Positions 38,981 through 48,563 of a DNA stretch of 64,000 bases are shown here, piece by piece (position 1 is the stretch's first letter; each line of letters begins with the position of its first letter). The notes under the pieces were generated by a model that searched no databases, had not been told where the DNA came from, and saw only the letters and a program-made list of their open reading frames with translations. The stretch covers positions 1,566,804 to 1,630,803 of the forward strand of contig NZ_CP040297.1 of the NCBI RefSeq assembly GCF_013393945.1, in the 5' to 3' direction. This DNA is from Nostoc sp. TCL26-01. GTDB taxonomy: Bacteria > Cyanobacteriota > Cyanobacteriia > Cyanobacteriales > Nostocaceae. The position numbers were made by a program, and so were the translations under genes.

Positions 38981-40566
38981 ACTCCTACTAATTGTTTATC
39001 TTTAGTGTCCATTGGTGCAGAAAGTGCTGCTTCTAAATCGGCACATCCCAGTTTCTCTTCTAGAATTTTCATGACTTCCCGGCCGAAGTCGTTGGGGTTT
39101 TGTTGCCAAGCTTGTAAGCAGACTTCGCCAAAGAACGAACCAAGTGGTTCGGGGTTCCAGAGGAGTTTTTTGGCAGTCCACGGCATCAAACTCATGGGAT
39201 TATAACCTGGTTTGAGAATGCCTTCCTTGAAAGCGTATTCTTCTAAATGGGTGTGTGGTTGTAGTCCGATGAAAAAGATAGCTGGTTCGACTTTATCTGC
39301 ACCAAAAATCTTTTCTAATTCGCGGTGGTAGGCGATGGTTTGGCGGATGGTTTCTGGACGTTCATCAATAACGTTAAATGAGTAGTTGACAGAAACTAAA
39401 TCGTTGAAACCAGCAGCTTTTAAGTCACGACAGTTTTGTAAGACAGTCCGCAAGTTGTAACCCATCCGCATTTTGCGCACGAGTTCTTGAGAACCACTAG
39501 TAATACCGATTTCAAAGTAGTTCATGCCGGTTTTTGCCATCAAGTCACACAACTCTGGTGTCAGGTTGTCGGCTCTGATGTATGCTGCCCAGTGGATATC
39601 TGTCATCCCAGAATCAACGATTTTCTGTAACAGTTCGACAGCATCATCAATAAATTTGCGTGCGGGGATGAATTGGGCATCTGTGAACCAGAAGTTACGA
39701 ATGCCACGATTGTATAGTTGGCGCATTTCTGCTACAACTTCATCGGCGGGGTTAATGCGTACCTGTTTACCTTCAACTACAGTGTAAACACAGTAACAAC
39801 AGTTGTGAGGGCAACCGCGCTTTGTTTGTACGCCGATGTAAAAGTCTTGTTCTTGTAGGTAGTAGTTAAACTCTGGCCAGATATTCTCAATATAGTCGTA
39901 GTTACAGGCGGTTTTTTCTAGTGGGGTTGGTTGTTCGTGAATTAAGCGGGTTCTGGGTTTGGCTTCTCCTACTACATAGCAGCGTTCGTCTCGAAATTCT
40001 TTACCACTCAAGAGTTTTTCTAGTAGGGTTTCGCCTTCACCTACAGAAATGATTGTGCCATTGGGCAAGCTTTTACCCAATTGTTCATAAAATACGCTAA
40101 CTGCACCACCACCAACAACCGCACGCGCATCAGCATGATATTTTTGGGAACGCTTCAAGCCACGTTTGATTAAGCCCAAGTTGCGCCACAACTCTACGTA
40201 GTAGGCAATGAAGATACGCAATCCCCCTAATGCGCCACGTAATTTAATTAGAGGATTTTTGGCGTAGTAAAATTCAAAGGCATTTTGCAGGGGATTACCA
40301 CCACGTCCGCCAACTGGGGCATATATTTGAATATCTCGCCAAGAAAATACCAACAATGTAGGTCTGAACTCGTCGATACAACGATCTAGGGCGGAGGCGT
40401 AATCCAGAGGTGGAACTGTTCCCAAATCAAAAATCCGTTGTTCGATATGAGGGAACATTTTGTGAACATGATCGCTCAAATAAACGACCCCAATAGGAAA
40501 GATGGGGTTACAAGGAAGGCGAACATAGAGAATTCGATTGTCCATCATTGGGGTTTTAACTTCCAT
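38977..40566 (-). CDS. B12-binding-domain radical SAM protein
   Basis: A 529-residue radical SAM enzyme. Residues up to about 220 resemble a cobalamin-binding domain (LYVRLPCNPIFPIGVVYLSD, TLLVFSWRDIQIYAP, ARAVVGGGAVSVFYEQLG). The SAM-radical cluster is in KRGCPHNCCYCVYTV (C-x3-C-x2-C, around residues 255-262). The following YNRGIRNFWFTDAQFIP and TGMNYFEIGITSGSQELVRK are further radical SAM positions. Cyanobacterial homologues are sometimes annotated as linked to photosystem II high-light acclimation, which I could not check. ATG at 40566 is used. Met7 and Met8 are alternative starts. It stands alone and its stop lies in a repeat. Confidence 0.8.
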   Translation of the reverse strand: MEVKTPMMDNRILYVRLPCNPIFPIGVVYLSDHVHKMFPHIEQRIFDLGTVPPLDYASALDRCIDEFRPTLLVFSWRDIQIYAPVGGRGGNPLQNAFEFYYAKNPLIKLRGALGGLRIFIAYYVELWRNLGLIKRGLKRSQKYHADARAVVGGGAVSVFYEQLGKSLPNGTIISVGEGETLLEKLLSGKEFRDERCYVVGEAKPRTRLIHEQPTPLEKTACNYDYIENIWPEFNYYLQEQDFYIGVQTKRGCPHNCCYCVYTVVEGKQVRINPADEVVAEMRQLYNRGIRNFWFTDAQFIPARKFIDDAVELLQKIVDSGMTDIHWAAYIRADNLTPELCDLMAKTGMNYFEIGITSGSQELVRKMRMGYNLRTVLQNCRDLKAAGFNDLVSVNYSFNVIDERPETIRQTIAYHRELEKIFGADKVEPAIFFIGLQPHTHLEEYAFKEGILKPGYNPMSLMPWTAKKLLWNPEPLGSFFGEVCLQAWQQNPNDFGREVMKILEEKLGCADLEAALSAPMDTKDKQLVGV

Positions 40567-41171
40567 CTTGCCGTGTGTTGGAGAAATTAAAGAATATAGT
40601 TGATTTGTTAAGTTTGTGGGAATTTAGGTATTTATTACCAGCTACCTGGAAATTAGAGACTAGAACAGAAAGTTTTGCGGACTTTCTTTGTAGGGAATAG
40701 CCTGTGGGTATCTAGCTTGACATTGAGGTAGATTCTTGATATTCACAGCTTATTGACATCAGATAATATAGATTTCCTTGATAAAGAAAAATTTCACATA
40801 TCTTTACCATAACATTGAGTTCATTCCTTCAGCGATGATCCCTACTATCAAGTCTAGGGATAGATGAACTCAAAAATTTCACTTGTGGCTGAAATGTGGG
40901 AAATTGCCGATCGCCTAGTGCTTGTGAAAGACGATGATCTGATGAAGTCAATAGTTAATCTATTAAGGGGAAAATTTCAAAAAATTCCTTCATAGTGTAT
41001 AATTTTATGAAAAGTAAATTTTTTATAAAAATTTCATAACTTGAACATAACTTTAGATAGAAATAGCGTAGAAAATTTCAGTTGGTAGTCGGAGTTACAG
41101 CATCTGGGGATCAGCCGGTGTTAACTTTGCTGTTGTAATGTAAAATTGTGGCGATAAGCTCCTCAGCAGTT
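40567..41171. other. Divergent spacer, 0.6 kb, no gene seen
   Basis: AT-rich region between divergent genes. A HIP1-like CGATCGCC is near 40908. TTGACA at 40718-40723 has only a weak -10 (TATTCA) at 17 bases. No reading frame of protein quality was seen. Confidence 0.4.
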
Positions 41172-41564
41172 ATGGCTCAAATATTAGACCCTCTACCACC
41201 TGAGCAATCGGGAAAATCTCTCTGCTGCTACATCAATGCCACGAGCAAAATCCAGGTAGCTCGCATCTCCAATATCCCCAATTGGTACTTTGAAAGGGTG
41301 GTTTTTCCTGGACAACGCCTCGTTTTTGAAGCTCCAATTCAAGCTCACATGGAGATTCATACTGGCATGATGGCAAGTGCAATTTTGTCGGATACCATTC
41401 CGTGCGATCGCCTTGTCATGGACGAGCCTAGCAGCTACGACTTTAATACAAGCTCCATCGGGGCAGACCCTATTAGTACAAAACCCATTGTCCAGTCAAA
41501 TAATACAAAATCCGGTGATACAACAAAACCCTTAACAGTTGCTAGTCTGGCATCCGTTGAATAA
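41172..41564 (+). CDS. DUF1830 family protein
   Basis: A 130-residue protein with the short cyanobacterial DUF1830 domain in its first 80 residues: SLCCYINATSKIQVARISNI, WYFERVVFPGQRLVFEAP and SAILSDTIPCDRL. The C-terminal 50 residues are serine- and threonine-rich and look disordered. The function of the family is unknown. A GTG at 41148 would add eight residues. ATG at 41172 places the start nearer the domain, though neither has a clear ribosome binding site. A terminator hairpin follows the stop. Confidence 0.75.
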   Translation: MAQILDPLPPEQSGKSLCCYINATSKIQVARISNIPNWYFERVVFPGQRLVFEAPIQAHMEIHTGMMASAILSDTIPCDRLVMDEPSSYDFNTSSIGADPISTKPIVQSNNTKSGDTTKPLTVASLASVE

Positions 41565-41586
41565 AAAAACAATGTTCTTAAAATAA

Positions 41587-41615
41587 AAAGGTTGCTGGGT
41601 TCAGCAGCCTTTTTA
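41587..41615 (+). terminator. Terminator after the DUF1830 gene
   Basis: AAAAGGTTGCTG and CAGCAGCCTTTTT form a stem of about 12 bp with one T-G wobble around a short GGTT-type loop, ending in T5. It lies about 20 bases after the stop, directly before the STRR array. Confidence 0.7.
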
Positions 41616-41622
41616 GTCATTG

Positions 41623-41741
41623 GTCAATAGTCAATAGTCAATAGTCAATAGTCAATAGTCAATAGTCAATAGTCAATAGTCAATAGTCAATAGTCAATAG
41701 TCAATAGTCAATAGTCATTAGTCATTAGTCATTAGTCATCA
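41623..41741. repeat. Long STRR array: 13 perfect GTCAATA copies, then GTCATTA units
   Basis: GTCAATA repeats without error 13 times from 41623 to 41713, then changes to GTCATTA three times and GTCATCA once. A second simple repeat (CACTCCCTCACTCAG units) continues to about 41818, ending 13 bases before the next gene. Confidence 0.95.
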
Positions 41742-41830
41742 CTCCCTCACTCAGCACTCAGCACTCCCTCACTCAGCACTCCCTCACTCAGCACTCAGCA
41801 CTCCCTCACTCAGCACTATAATAAATACTT

Positions 41831-42286
41831 ATGAACTTACCATCATTTCTTTGGTTGTGGAAAATAGCTGCGTGGTCGATGGGGTTGGCGCTGGTGGCGT
41901 ATTTGCTGTTGGCTATCAGTGGTTTTTGGATGTGGCGATTGAGGAGTTCGGGACAAGCACCTAGTTTTTTGCTGTGGAGTGGGACAGAGGTGCGATCGCT
42001 TCACTATCTGATGGGTATTAGTATGGTAAGTTTGGTACTATTATTGCTAGCGATCGGTATTATTGGGACTTTGGGTCATTTTGGTACTTTGGGTCAATCG
42101 TCTCATTTATGGGCTGGATTAATTGTTGTTGGATTAGTTTTGCTGTCTGCTTTGAGTGCCACGCAAATTAGTGCTAGAAGATTTTGGGCTAGACCTTTAC
42201 ATATTAGTTTAAATATAATTTTATTTTTGGGTTTAGCTTGGGTATCACTCACTGGCTGGAGTGTGGTGCAGAAGTACTTACCGTAA
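41831..42286 (+). CDS. DUF4079-type four-helix membrane protein
   Basis: A 151-residue integral membrane protein with four predicted helices: about residues 10-33, 55-78, 92-110 and 122-145. Conserved positions such as SLHYLMGISMVSLVLLLLA and SARRFWARPLHISLNIILF fit the cyanobacterial/plastid DUF4079 family, whose histidines resemble those of haem-binding four-helix membrane proteins. Function unknown. The start ATG follows directly on the repeat array, so its promoter must lie within or upstream of the repeats. Confidence 0.65.
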   Translation: MNLPSFLWLWKIAAWSMGLALVAYLLLAISGFWMWRLRSSGQAPSFLLWSGTEVRSLHYLMGISMVSLVLLLLAIGIIGTLGHFGTLGQSSHLWAGLIVVGLVLLSALSATQISARRFWARPLHISLNIILFLGLAWVSLTGWSVVQKYLP

Positions 42287-42375
42287 ATTAATCATTAGTC
42301 ATTACTCATTAGACCTCTACGAATTATTCCCAGCTGCTAATCTAAGTTGTATAAGGTTGCATTCTTGGCAAATGT

Positions 42376-43350
42376 ATGTCTTCCTCTATTGACTCCCCGA
42401 ATCTATGTCGTTTACCCCGCGTAGCTATCATTGGTGCTGGGAGGGTTGGTAGTACTCTCGCCCAACGTATTGCTGAGAAAAATCTGGCTGATGTGGTGTT
42501 ATTAGATATTGTTGAGGGAATGCCTCAAGGATTAGCACTGGATTTGCTAGAGGCTAGGGGAATTGAACTACATAATCGTCAGATTATTGGTACGAATAAT
42601 TATGCTGATACGTCCGGTTCGCAAATTGTAGTGATTACAGCTGGACTACCTCGTAAACCAGGGATGAGTCGGGATGATTTGTTAAAAGTTAATGCCAAGA
42701 TTGTTGTGGAAGCAGCCAAGCAAGCGATCGCCTATTCTCCTCATGCTATTTTTATCGTAGTCACCAATCCCTTAGATGTGATGACTTATCTAGCTTGGCA
42801 AGCTACCGGGTTATCACGCGATCGCATTATGGGCATGGCTGGTGTGTTAGACTCGGCACGCTTTGAAACTTTCATCGCTTTGGAATTAGGCGTGTTACCT
42901 GCTGATGTCAAAGCAATGGTATTAGGTAGTCATGGGGATTTGATGGTTCCCTTGTCTCGTTATGCCACAGTTAATGGTATCCCCATCACAGAATTATTGG
43001 ATACAGCTACAATCGAACGCTTAGTAGAAAGAACCCGCAACGGCGGTGCTGAAATTGTAGAACTAATGCAGACTGGTGGGGCATTTTTTGCCCCAGCATC
43101 AGCGACAAGTGTGATGGTGGAATCGATTTTGTTGAATCAATCACGGTTGTTACCTGTAGCCGCATATCTGCAAGGTGAATATGGTTTAAATGATGTTGTC
43201 ATTGGTGTTCCTTGCAGGTTGGGATTAAGTGGAATTGAAAGTGTCTTGGAATTAAATATTACTGAAGATGAAAGAATAGCTTTGCATCATTCTGCCGCAT
43301 CTGTACGCAAAAATATTGAGCGATCGCAAGAAATTTTAGCTACTATCTGA
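42376..43350 (+). CDS. mdh: Malate dehydrogenase
   Basis: A 324-residue NAD-dependent enzyme of the lactate/malate dehydrogenase superfamily that interconverts malate and oxaloacetate. The dinucleotide loop is GAGRVG at residues 20-25 with Asp44 at the end of the second strand, favouring NAD. Arg93 in LPRKPGMSR is the usual malate-discriminating residue, with Arg99 and Arg162 also in the active site. The catalytic His186 is in LGSHGDLMVPL. The 98-codon hypothetical gene starts three bases after the stop, so the two are co-transcribed. Confidence 0.94.
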   Translation: MSSSIDSPNLCRLPRVAIIGAGRVGSTLAQRIAEKNLADVVLLDIVEGMPQGLALDLLEARGIELHNRQIIGTNNYADTSGSQIVVITAGLPRKPGMSRDDLLKVNAKIVVEAAKQAIAYSPHAIFIVVTNPLDVMTYLAWQATGLSRDRIMGMAGVLDSARFETFIALELGVLPADVKAMVLGSHGDLMVPLSRYATVNGIPITELLDTATIERLVERTRNGGAEIVELMQTGGAFFAPASATSVMVESILLNQSRLLPVAAYLQGEYGLNDVVIGVPCRLGLSGIESVLELNITEDERIALHHSAASVRKNIERSQEILATI

Positions 43351-43353
43351 TAA

Positions 43354-43650
43354 ATGAGAGCCAGAATTGAAAATCAAGTACTGTGTTTAAATCACGAAGA
43401 TTTACCAGAGTTTAAAAAGGGTGGTTCTGTCGTCAGAAATTCTTATTTCTGGGCGCTACGTTCCATTGCTGGTCGCGCTTCACGCTATCGTGATTGGGAG
43501 TATGAACCAGAAGTCTGGCTAGCACTAGCACGAATGCTGTTGTCGTTTGCTGAGTCTGGGTATTTGGGTTATCGAGAAACCATCTTGGAGTTTCCTTTAT
43601 CCCAAGGAGAGATTCCTGATTTGCTGCGAAATGTGGCTACTTGGGAGTGA
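43354..43650 (+). CDS. Hypothetical protein in an operon with mdh (98 aa)
   Basis: I do not recognise this protein. It has 98 residues, with a basic N-terminal half (KKGGSVVRNSYFWALRSIAG, RASRYRDWEYEPEVW) and a helical C-terminus (LALARMLLSFAESGYLGYRE). No signal peptide or membrane segment. The ATG lies three bases beyond the mdh stop, so translation is probably coupled. Its acidic-aromatic composition does not suggest a DNA-binding role. A link with malate metabolism is only inferred from position. Confidence 0.65.
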   Translation: MRARIENQVLCLNHEDLPEFKKGGSVVRNSYFWALRSIAGRASRYRDWEYEPEVWLALARMLLSFAESGYLGYRETILEFPLSQGEIPDLLRNVATWE

Positions 43651-43862
43651 GGGAGTGGGGGAGTGCTGAGTGCTGAGTGGGGGAGTGCTGAGTGCTGAGT
43701 GCTGAGTGATGAGTGATGAGTGAGAGAGTGCTGAGTGATGACTGATGAATGAGGGAGTAGTGAGTATAAGACTAATGACTATTGACCATTGACCATTGAC
43801 CATTGACCATTGACCATTGACCATTGACCATTGACTAATGACCATTGACCATTGACTCTTCC
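43651..43862. repeat. Repeat-filled spacer: GTGCTGAGT units and GACCATT heptamers
   Basis: From 43652 to about 43745 there are many GTGCTGAGT/GATGAGT units. From about 43781 to 43855 runs an STRR array of GACCATT heptamers, at least nine copies with one GACTAAT interruption. It fills the whole gap between convergent genes. Confidence 0.9.
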
Positions 43863-43865
43863 CCC

Positions 43866-45584
43866 TTACTTCTGTCGTTCATTGTTGCGTTTAAAATTTT
43901 TGTCTAAGGATACACTACCAATACCTTGCAGAATTCCCCGACCGATTAAACCTAAACCTTTACCGATTATTTGTGTCAGTACAAAGACAATGCCACTACC
44001 TATAAAGGATACTATTGATTGGAGACGGGGAGCGATCGCATCTCGAAATTCGAGTAATAGTGTGACTGCTAAGGGTAAACCAGAAAGTTGGGCTAATTCG
44101 TTGTTACGGGGGGCATAAATTGAGATTTGAGCAATACCTCGTGGTGCAAATACCCATAGTTCATAGCGACTTTCAAAAATTGCTTTGGCTTCGTTGACGT
44201 AATTATTTAAACGATATTTCCAGGATAATTCATTTCTAAAGCGTTCAATTTCTCTGGTAGAAATTAATGTGCGATCATAAAAGTTTTGCTTAATTGTTTC
44301 TACGTCGGCTAAATTATTTAATAATGGTTGTAATACAGCATTGGCTATCTGAATTAATAAATTTTCTAGCAACATTTCTGCTTGTGAGTTGGCTTCAGAA
44401 CTATTTGCTGGGTATGTAGAATTTTCTACTTGTAAATCTGTTTTAAATAGTAAATAAGATAATAGTTCTAATACCAAAGGGATTTTATTCAATATTGCTG
44501 TCTGGATAATTTGAGGATTATGTAATATTACATTGACAATTTCCACGTCTTGATTGGCAATACGGACTCTAGAAAACTTACCAAAAAAATCTGTAGTCGC
44601 TGATTGCCATAAATCTAGTAAGATTCTCGACTGCAAACTAGCCAATTGGTTGACTGTAATTTGCGATGTCCGAATATCATCTAATTGTTGGGCTAGTTTT
44701 TGCAAAATTAAATAGAGTAATTCTCGTTTCTTGTCTTCATTTAATATGTCAATTTCTAAAGGAATATTGGCAACATTTTTTAAGGAAAATTGCAGTTTAT
44801 TAATACAAGTAGCAAACAAAGTAGATTGCAGCGCCCTGGGACTTGATGATGGTGGCAAAGTCGTGACAATGGGAGGGCTGGGTGATACGATGACAGGCAC
44901 AGATGAGATAATTTCTGGCTGTTCGGCTGATGAGGTTAATAGTTGTTGGAGTAGCCAACGACTAGCTAGCAGTTCTCTTCTTTTCCCAGCTAACACAGCT
45001 CTATCTAATATTGGCAAACCAGGGATTTGGAGTTGGGCTGTGACTTCTTGCAGAGTAGTATTAATATAATTAGTGCCTGATAAACGTAAATTTTGTTGCC
45101 ATCTAGTGAGAAAATTGCGGGGTGGTGCAATAGGGGTAGGATTGTCTGTGATTAAGCTATCAGTCAGCCAGTAGGCATTACCAGCAGCGACTGCTTGCAT
45201 GACGGTGACTAATTCGCTCACAGCAGTACCTTTAGGACAGTAGCCATCTACACCAGCAACTCTAGCTGCCATCAGTAGTTCTGGTTTTTGAATCGAACTG
45301 AGGAGCAAAATCGGCAGTGTGGGATATAAAACTTTGAGTTGCTGACAGAGTTGTAAACCTTGCTGTTGACTGTTGGCAAAGCGACTGTTGCCCAATTCCA
45401 GCACTACTAGGTTGACTGAATTAGCTTCATTTTGCAGTTCTGCTAGTATTTGCAAGGCGGCTGTATCGGTTATGGCTTCTGATACCACTTGCACATCAGG
45501 TATTGCATCCAATGCTACCCGTAATCCTAAGCGGAAAATGGGATCTTGGTCTACTAGTAATAATTTTAGAGGGCGATCGCTCAT
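43866..45584 (-). CDS. Receiver-like domain fused to DUF3685
   Basis: A 572-residue protein. The first 125 residues are a response-regulator receiver fold: acidic VDQDP at 11-15, and lysine K118 in GYCPKGT. The residue where the phosphorylated Asp should be is Glu63 (VNLVVLELG), so it is a pseudo-receiver that may mimic the phosphorylated state. A proline/serine linker near residues 225-250 precedes a helical C-terminal DUF3685 domain with a final hydrophobic stretch (LQSIVSFIGSGIVFVLTQII) that may be a membrane anchor. The domain is cyanobacterial and of unknown role. No DNA-binding output domain is present. It is convergent with the mdh operon. Confidence 0.75.
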   Translation of the reverse strand: MSDRPLKLLLVDQDPIFRLGLRVALDAIPDVQVVSEAITDTAALQILAELQNEANSVNLVVLELGNSRFANSQQQGLQLCQQLKVLYPTLPILLLSSIQKPELLMAARVAGVDGYCPKGTAVSELVTVMQAVAAGNAYWLTDSLITDNPTPIAPPRNFLTRWQQNLRLSGTNYINTTLQEVTAQLQIPGLPILDRAVLAGKRRELLASRWLLQQLLTSSAEQPEIISSVPVIVSPSPPIVTTLPPSSSPRALQSTLFATCINKLQFSLKNVANIPLEIDILNEDKKRELLYLILQKLAQQLDDIRTSQITVNQLASLQSRILLDLWQSATTDFFGKFSRVRIANQDVEIVNVILHNPQIIQTAILNKIPLVLELLSYLLFKTDLQVENSTYPANSSEANSQAEMLLENLLIQIANAVLQPLLNNLADVETIKQNFYDRTLISTREIERFRNELSWKYRLNNYVNEAKAIFESRYELWVFAPRGIAQISIYAPRNNELAQLSGLPLAVTLLLEFRDAIAPRLQSIVSFIGSGIVFVLTQIIGKGLGLIGRGILQGIGSVSLDKNFKRNNERQK

Positions 45585-45716
45585 AATTTAATCACGTATA
45601 TCAGCACCGTCTGATTTGCATCTGGTGAAAGTTTCCGTCCTCCTGATTTTTACCTGTTTGCGTCAGCTAATAAATGAATCATAATTGCCATAGGCAGCAG
45701 TTCACCATTAGATTAA

Positions 45717-48563
45717 ATGAATCTCAGTATCCGGCATTGGTTGGCAGAACGCCAGATAGAAATTAGCCACATCAAAAGCTTTACACTTGGGCAATTAGCA
45801 GGTGTTTCCTATCGCATTGTTCAGGATATGGAAGTTAAAAGCCTGATGCCTTTGGATATTTGTACCTTAGCAGAACTACTGCAACTACCCCTAGACAAAG
45901 TTGAGCAAGAAGCTAAGATTATTGCTTCCTTGACTGAACACCTCCTCAATAGTCTGAGTCAAAAAAAAGCTCTGAAACGCAATGAGGGTACATGGTTAAC
46001 ATTCCAAATTGCTTATATTTTGGCGTTAGAACAAGTTTTACACCAGGAAGACGACTTACAAAAACCTTGGCTGAACCGTGCCAGAATACCTTCCCAAACA
46101 GTAACAATTCTTCAAGATACACAACTGCAAGGACTATTGAAAACCCTTTCCCCTGGTAAACTAACTGATACTCAAGCTGAACAAGCCCTGTCTGTAGTTG
46201 GTGATTCCTTACTAGTGCAGCAGATGAACAATGCTACTGTAGCTTGGTTAGTTGCCAATGGTGCGGAAGAATTTGAAGCTAAATTATTAACTCAACGTTT
46301 ACAGCATTCCTTGCCAGGATATTTACTAACAGTGATTGCCAAAAATGCTGCACCTCTAGCCCAACTGCAAAAGTTCTTCCACTTGGGAAGTCTGGGGGAA
46401 ATCTCAACTATTGATTTGTCTAAAGAAAAGTATCGAGCTAGTTTAATACAATCTCTGAGTACACCATTATTGATAGAATCTTTTGCGCTGAAAGATATTT
46501 ATATTCCCTTAATGGGTGTGCCACAAGCAGCTAATCATAGTCAACCAGTGGATTTAAAAACATGGGTAACACAACAATTAACTGATTTAGAATCTATCAC
46601 TGTGATTGAATCAGAACCTGGTTATGGCAAAACTAGTTTCTGTCAGATTTGGGCAGCAGAAATAGCCTGGGAACTGTATCCCGATTGGATGCCAATTGTC
46701 ATTCGTTTGCGAGATATTAAGTATGGCAAAAATTTGCTAGAAACTCTCAATTCTGGTTTCGCATTTCCTATTGATTTTAACTTAGCAGCTTGGCTAAATA
46801 AAGAGCATAGCCGATGTGTATTGCTGTTGGATGGACTGGATGAATTGCCACCAACAAATCTAGTAAGTAGGCACAAGGAAATTTTTCTGGAACAGCTATT
46901 ACAATTTCAGTCTGAGCTAAAACATAAAGTTGTGTTGACTAGTCGTAGAGAAACTCTCTCAGAAATTAGCTCAGAAATATCTCTACAATGGCAAAGAATT
47001 ACTATTTTGCCTTGGGAAGTGAATGAGTTAAAAAATTGGTTTCAACAATGGGCATTAGTCCAGTCGTTACCTGTAGCGCAAAACTTTTTTACATTCCTCA
47101 AACAATCAGGTTGCTTTAATAATCCATCCAAGTTACCAGAAATCTCTCATCTAGTCCGTCAACCATTAATGCTCTATTTGTTGGGCATTTTACACCGCGA
47201 CGGACTATTAGATCATGAACTATTACAATTAGCCGTTAAAAACCCAGAAAATTCTCATCAATCTCTCATTGGAGAGATTTATCGACGCTTAAATTTGTGG
47301 TTGTTGGGTTATCCCTTAGATGGGAATATAAAAACAACCTTATATCGTCCCGGTTCGGCTCATATCCATCGTACATCAGAAGCGATCGCCAATTTACTCG
47401 CAGCTCATCACCCCCAAGATTTAATTACCCAAATGCAAGCGATCGCACTCAAAATATTGCATAGCGATCGTCATCAAGTTATCATTCCTGAAGGATTAAA
47501 TGCCCATACTTTACCCGCTTTTTATTTTCGTTGTTTTACCAGCAAAATTGAATTTTCTCATCCCAAATTAGGCAATTACCTCTTTGCGGGAGCCTTGGCT
47601 CAACAATTGCAAATATTAACACAGTGCCAAGAAGATATTTATGGAGTAGCAACTTTTATCTTAAATACTCCTCATCAAGTCGCTCAACACCTCTATCATT
47701 TACTCGGTTATGGGATTCTCACTCCAGAAATCACCGAGTTATTAATTGCCGATTTTCAACATCAGCCTAAAAGTGATTTTTCTCAAAAAACTCTTTTCCA
47801 GCGTCTAGCATCTTGCTGGCATGATTGGTATCAAGGGCGTTGGTTAGATATGGGAATTGCTCACAATGTTTTACCTAATTTTCACACCTTACAAAATCCG
47901 GTAAATGTTGAACAGGTAAATACAAATGTGGGAGTAAATATATTTTTATTAATGGCTGCTATTTCCCAGAAAATTGCTACACCATTTTATCCTTGTGGTA
48001 ATCCTGTTAATTTAACAGAATTTCATCCCCAGGCAATGTTGACACTCATTACTAAAGCATCTTTGTTACCAAATAACATTGTCATGAACTGCATTTGTCC
48101 CCAATCTTTAACTAAAATCAATCTCAAAGGCGCAAACTTATCACAAGTTGTTTTAACTGGGGCAAATTTTGCACAAGCAGATTTATCCTACGCCATATTA
48201 GTAAATGCTAATTTAGCCCATGCTAATCTCACTGGCGCTAATTTAACTTGTACTAATTTAACTGGCGCTAATTTGACTGGTGTGAATTTAGAAACTGTCA
48301 ATCTCTCGAATGCTTGTTTATCTGATGCTATTTTAACTGAGTCGGAGAGAGAAATCGCAGCGCTCAACGGGGCGTTATTTTCTGTAGAACAATTCCAAGA
48401 AATGAAAGGTCTGCTATCTCAGCAATCACATTTTAGTGTCTCCAAGACAACAGATAATACTAGTGTTTGGCAACATAATTCTGCTGATATTGCCTTAATG
48501 GAAAGCTTAGAGGGTGAGCCAATTGTCTCTACAATTAGCGGTAATTATTCTTATGATGAGTAG
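45717..48563 (+). CDS. NACHT-type STAND NTPase with C-terminal pentapeptide repeats
   Basis: A 948-residue multidomain protein. Residues 1-110 are helical and start like a helix-turn-helix (LGQLAGVSYRIVQDME). The NTPase begins near residue 285. Walker A is EPGYGKTS at 300-307, Walker B is LLLDGLDE at 369-376, and a sensor-like VVLTSRRETL follows. Residues about 520-800 form a long helical region of no recognised class. Residues about 800-876 are A(N/D)LXX pentapeptide repeats (LTGANLTCTNLTGANLTGVN), likely the sensing or scaffolding part. STAND ATPases oligomerise on ligand binding. Bacterial NACHT proteins include antiphage defence proteins and regulators. No effector nuclease or protease domain was recognised. 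It appears monocistronic. Confidence 0.75.
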   Translation: MNLSIRHWLAERQIEISHIKSFTLGQLAGVSYRIVQDMEVKSLMPLDICTLAELLQLPLDKVEQEAKIIASLTEHLLNSLSQKKALKRNEGTWLTFQIAYILALEQVLHQEDDLQKPWLNRARIPSQTVTILQDTQLQGLLKTLSPGKLTDTQAEQALSVVGDSLLVQQMNNATVAWLVANGAEEFEAKLLTQRLQHSLPGYLLTVIAKNAAPLAQLQKFFHLGSLGEISTIDLSKEKYRASLIQSLSTPLLIESFALKDIYIPLMGVPQAANHSQPVDLKTWVTQQLTDLESITVIESEPGYGKTSFCQIWAAEIAWELYPDWMPIVIRLRDIKYGKNLLETLNSGFAFPIDFNLAAWLNKEHSRCVLLLDGLDELPPTNLVSRHKEIFLEQLLQFQSELKHKVVLTSRRETLSEISSEISLQWQRITILPWEVNELKNWFQQWALVQSLPVAQNFFTFLKQSGCFNNPSKLPEISHLVRQPLMLYLLGILHRDGLLDHELLQLAVKNPENSHQSLIGEIYRRLNLWLLGYPLDGNIKTTLYRPGSAHIHRTSEAIANLLAAHHPQDLITQMQAIALKILHSDRHQVIIPEGLNAHTLPAFYFRCFTSKIEFSHPKLGNYLFAGALAQQLQILTQCQEDIYGVATFILNTPHQVAQHLYHLLGYGILTPEITELLIADFQHQPKSDFSQKTLFQRLASCWHDWYQGRWLDMGIAHNVLPNFHTLQNPVNVEQVNTNVGVNIFLLMAAISQKIATPFYPCGNPVNLTEFHPQAMLTLITKASLLPNNIVMNCICPQSLTKINLKGANLSQVVLTGANFAQADLSYAILVNANLAHANLTGANLTCTNLTGANLTGVNLETVNLSNACLSDAILTESEREIAALNGALFSVEQFQEMKGLLSQQSHFSVSKTTDNTSVWQHNSADIALMESLEGEPIVSTISGNYSYDE

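Noticed and set aside
41623..41741. CRISPR array
   Set aside because: The units are contiguous heptamers with no spacers. This is an STRR array.
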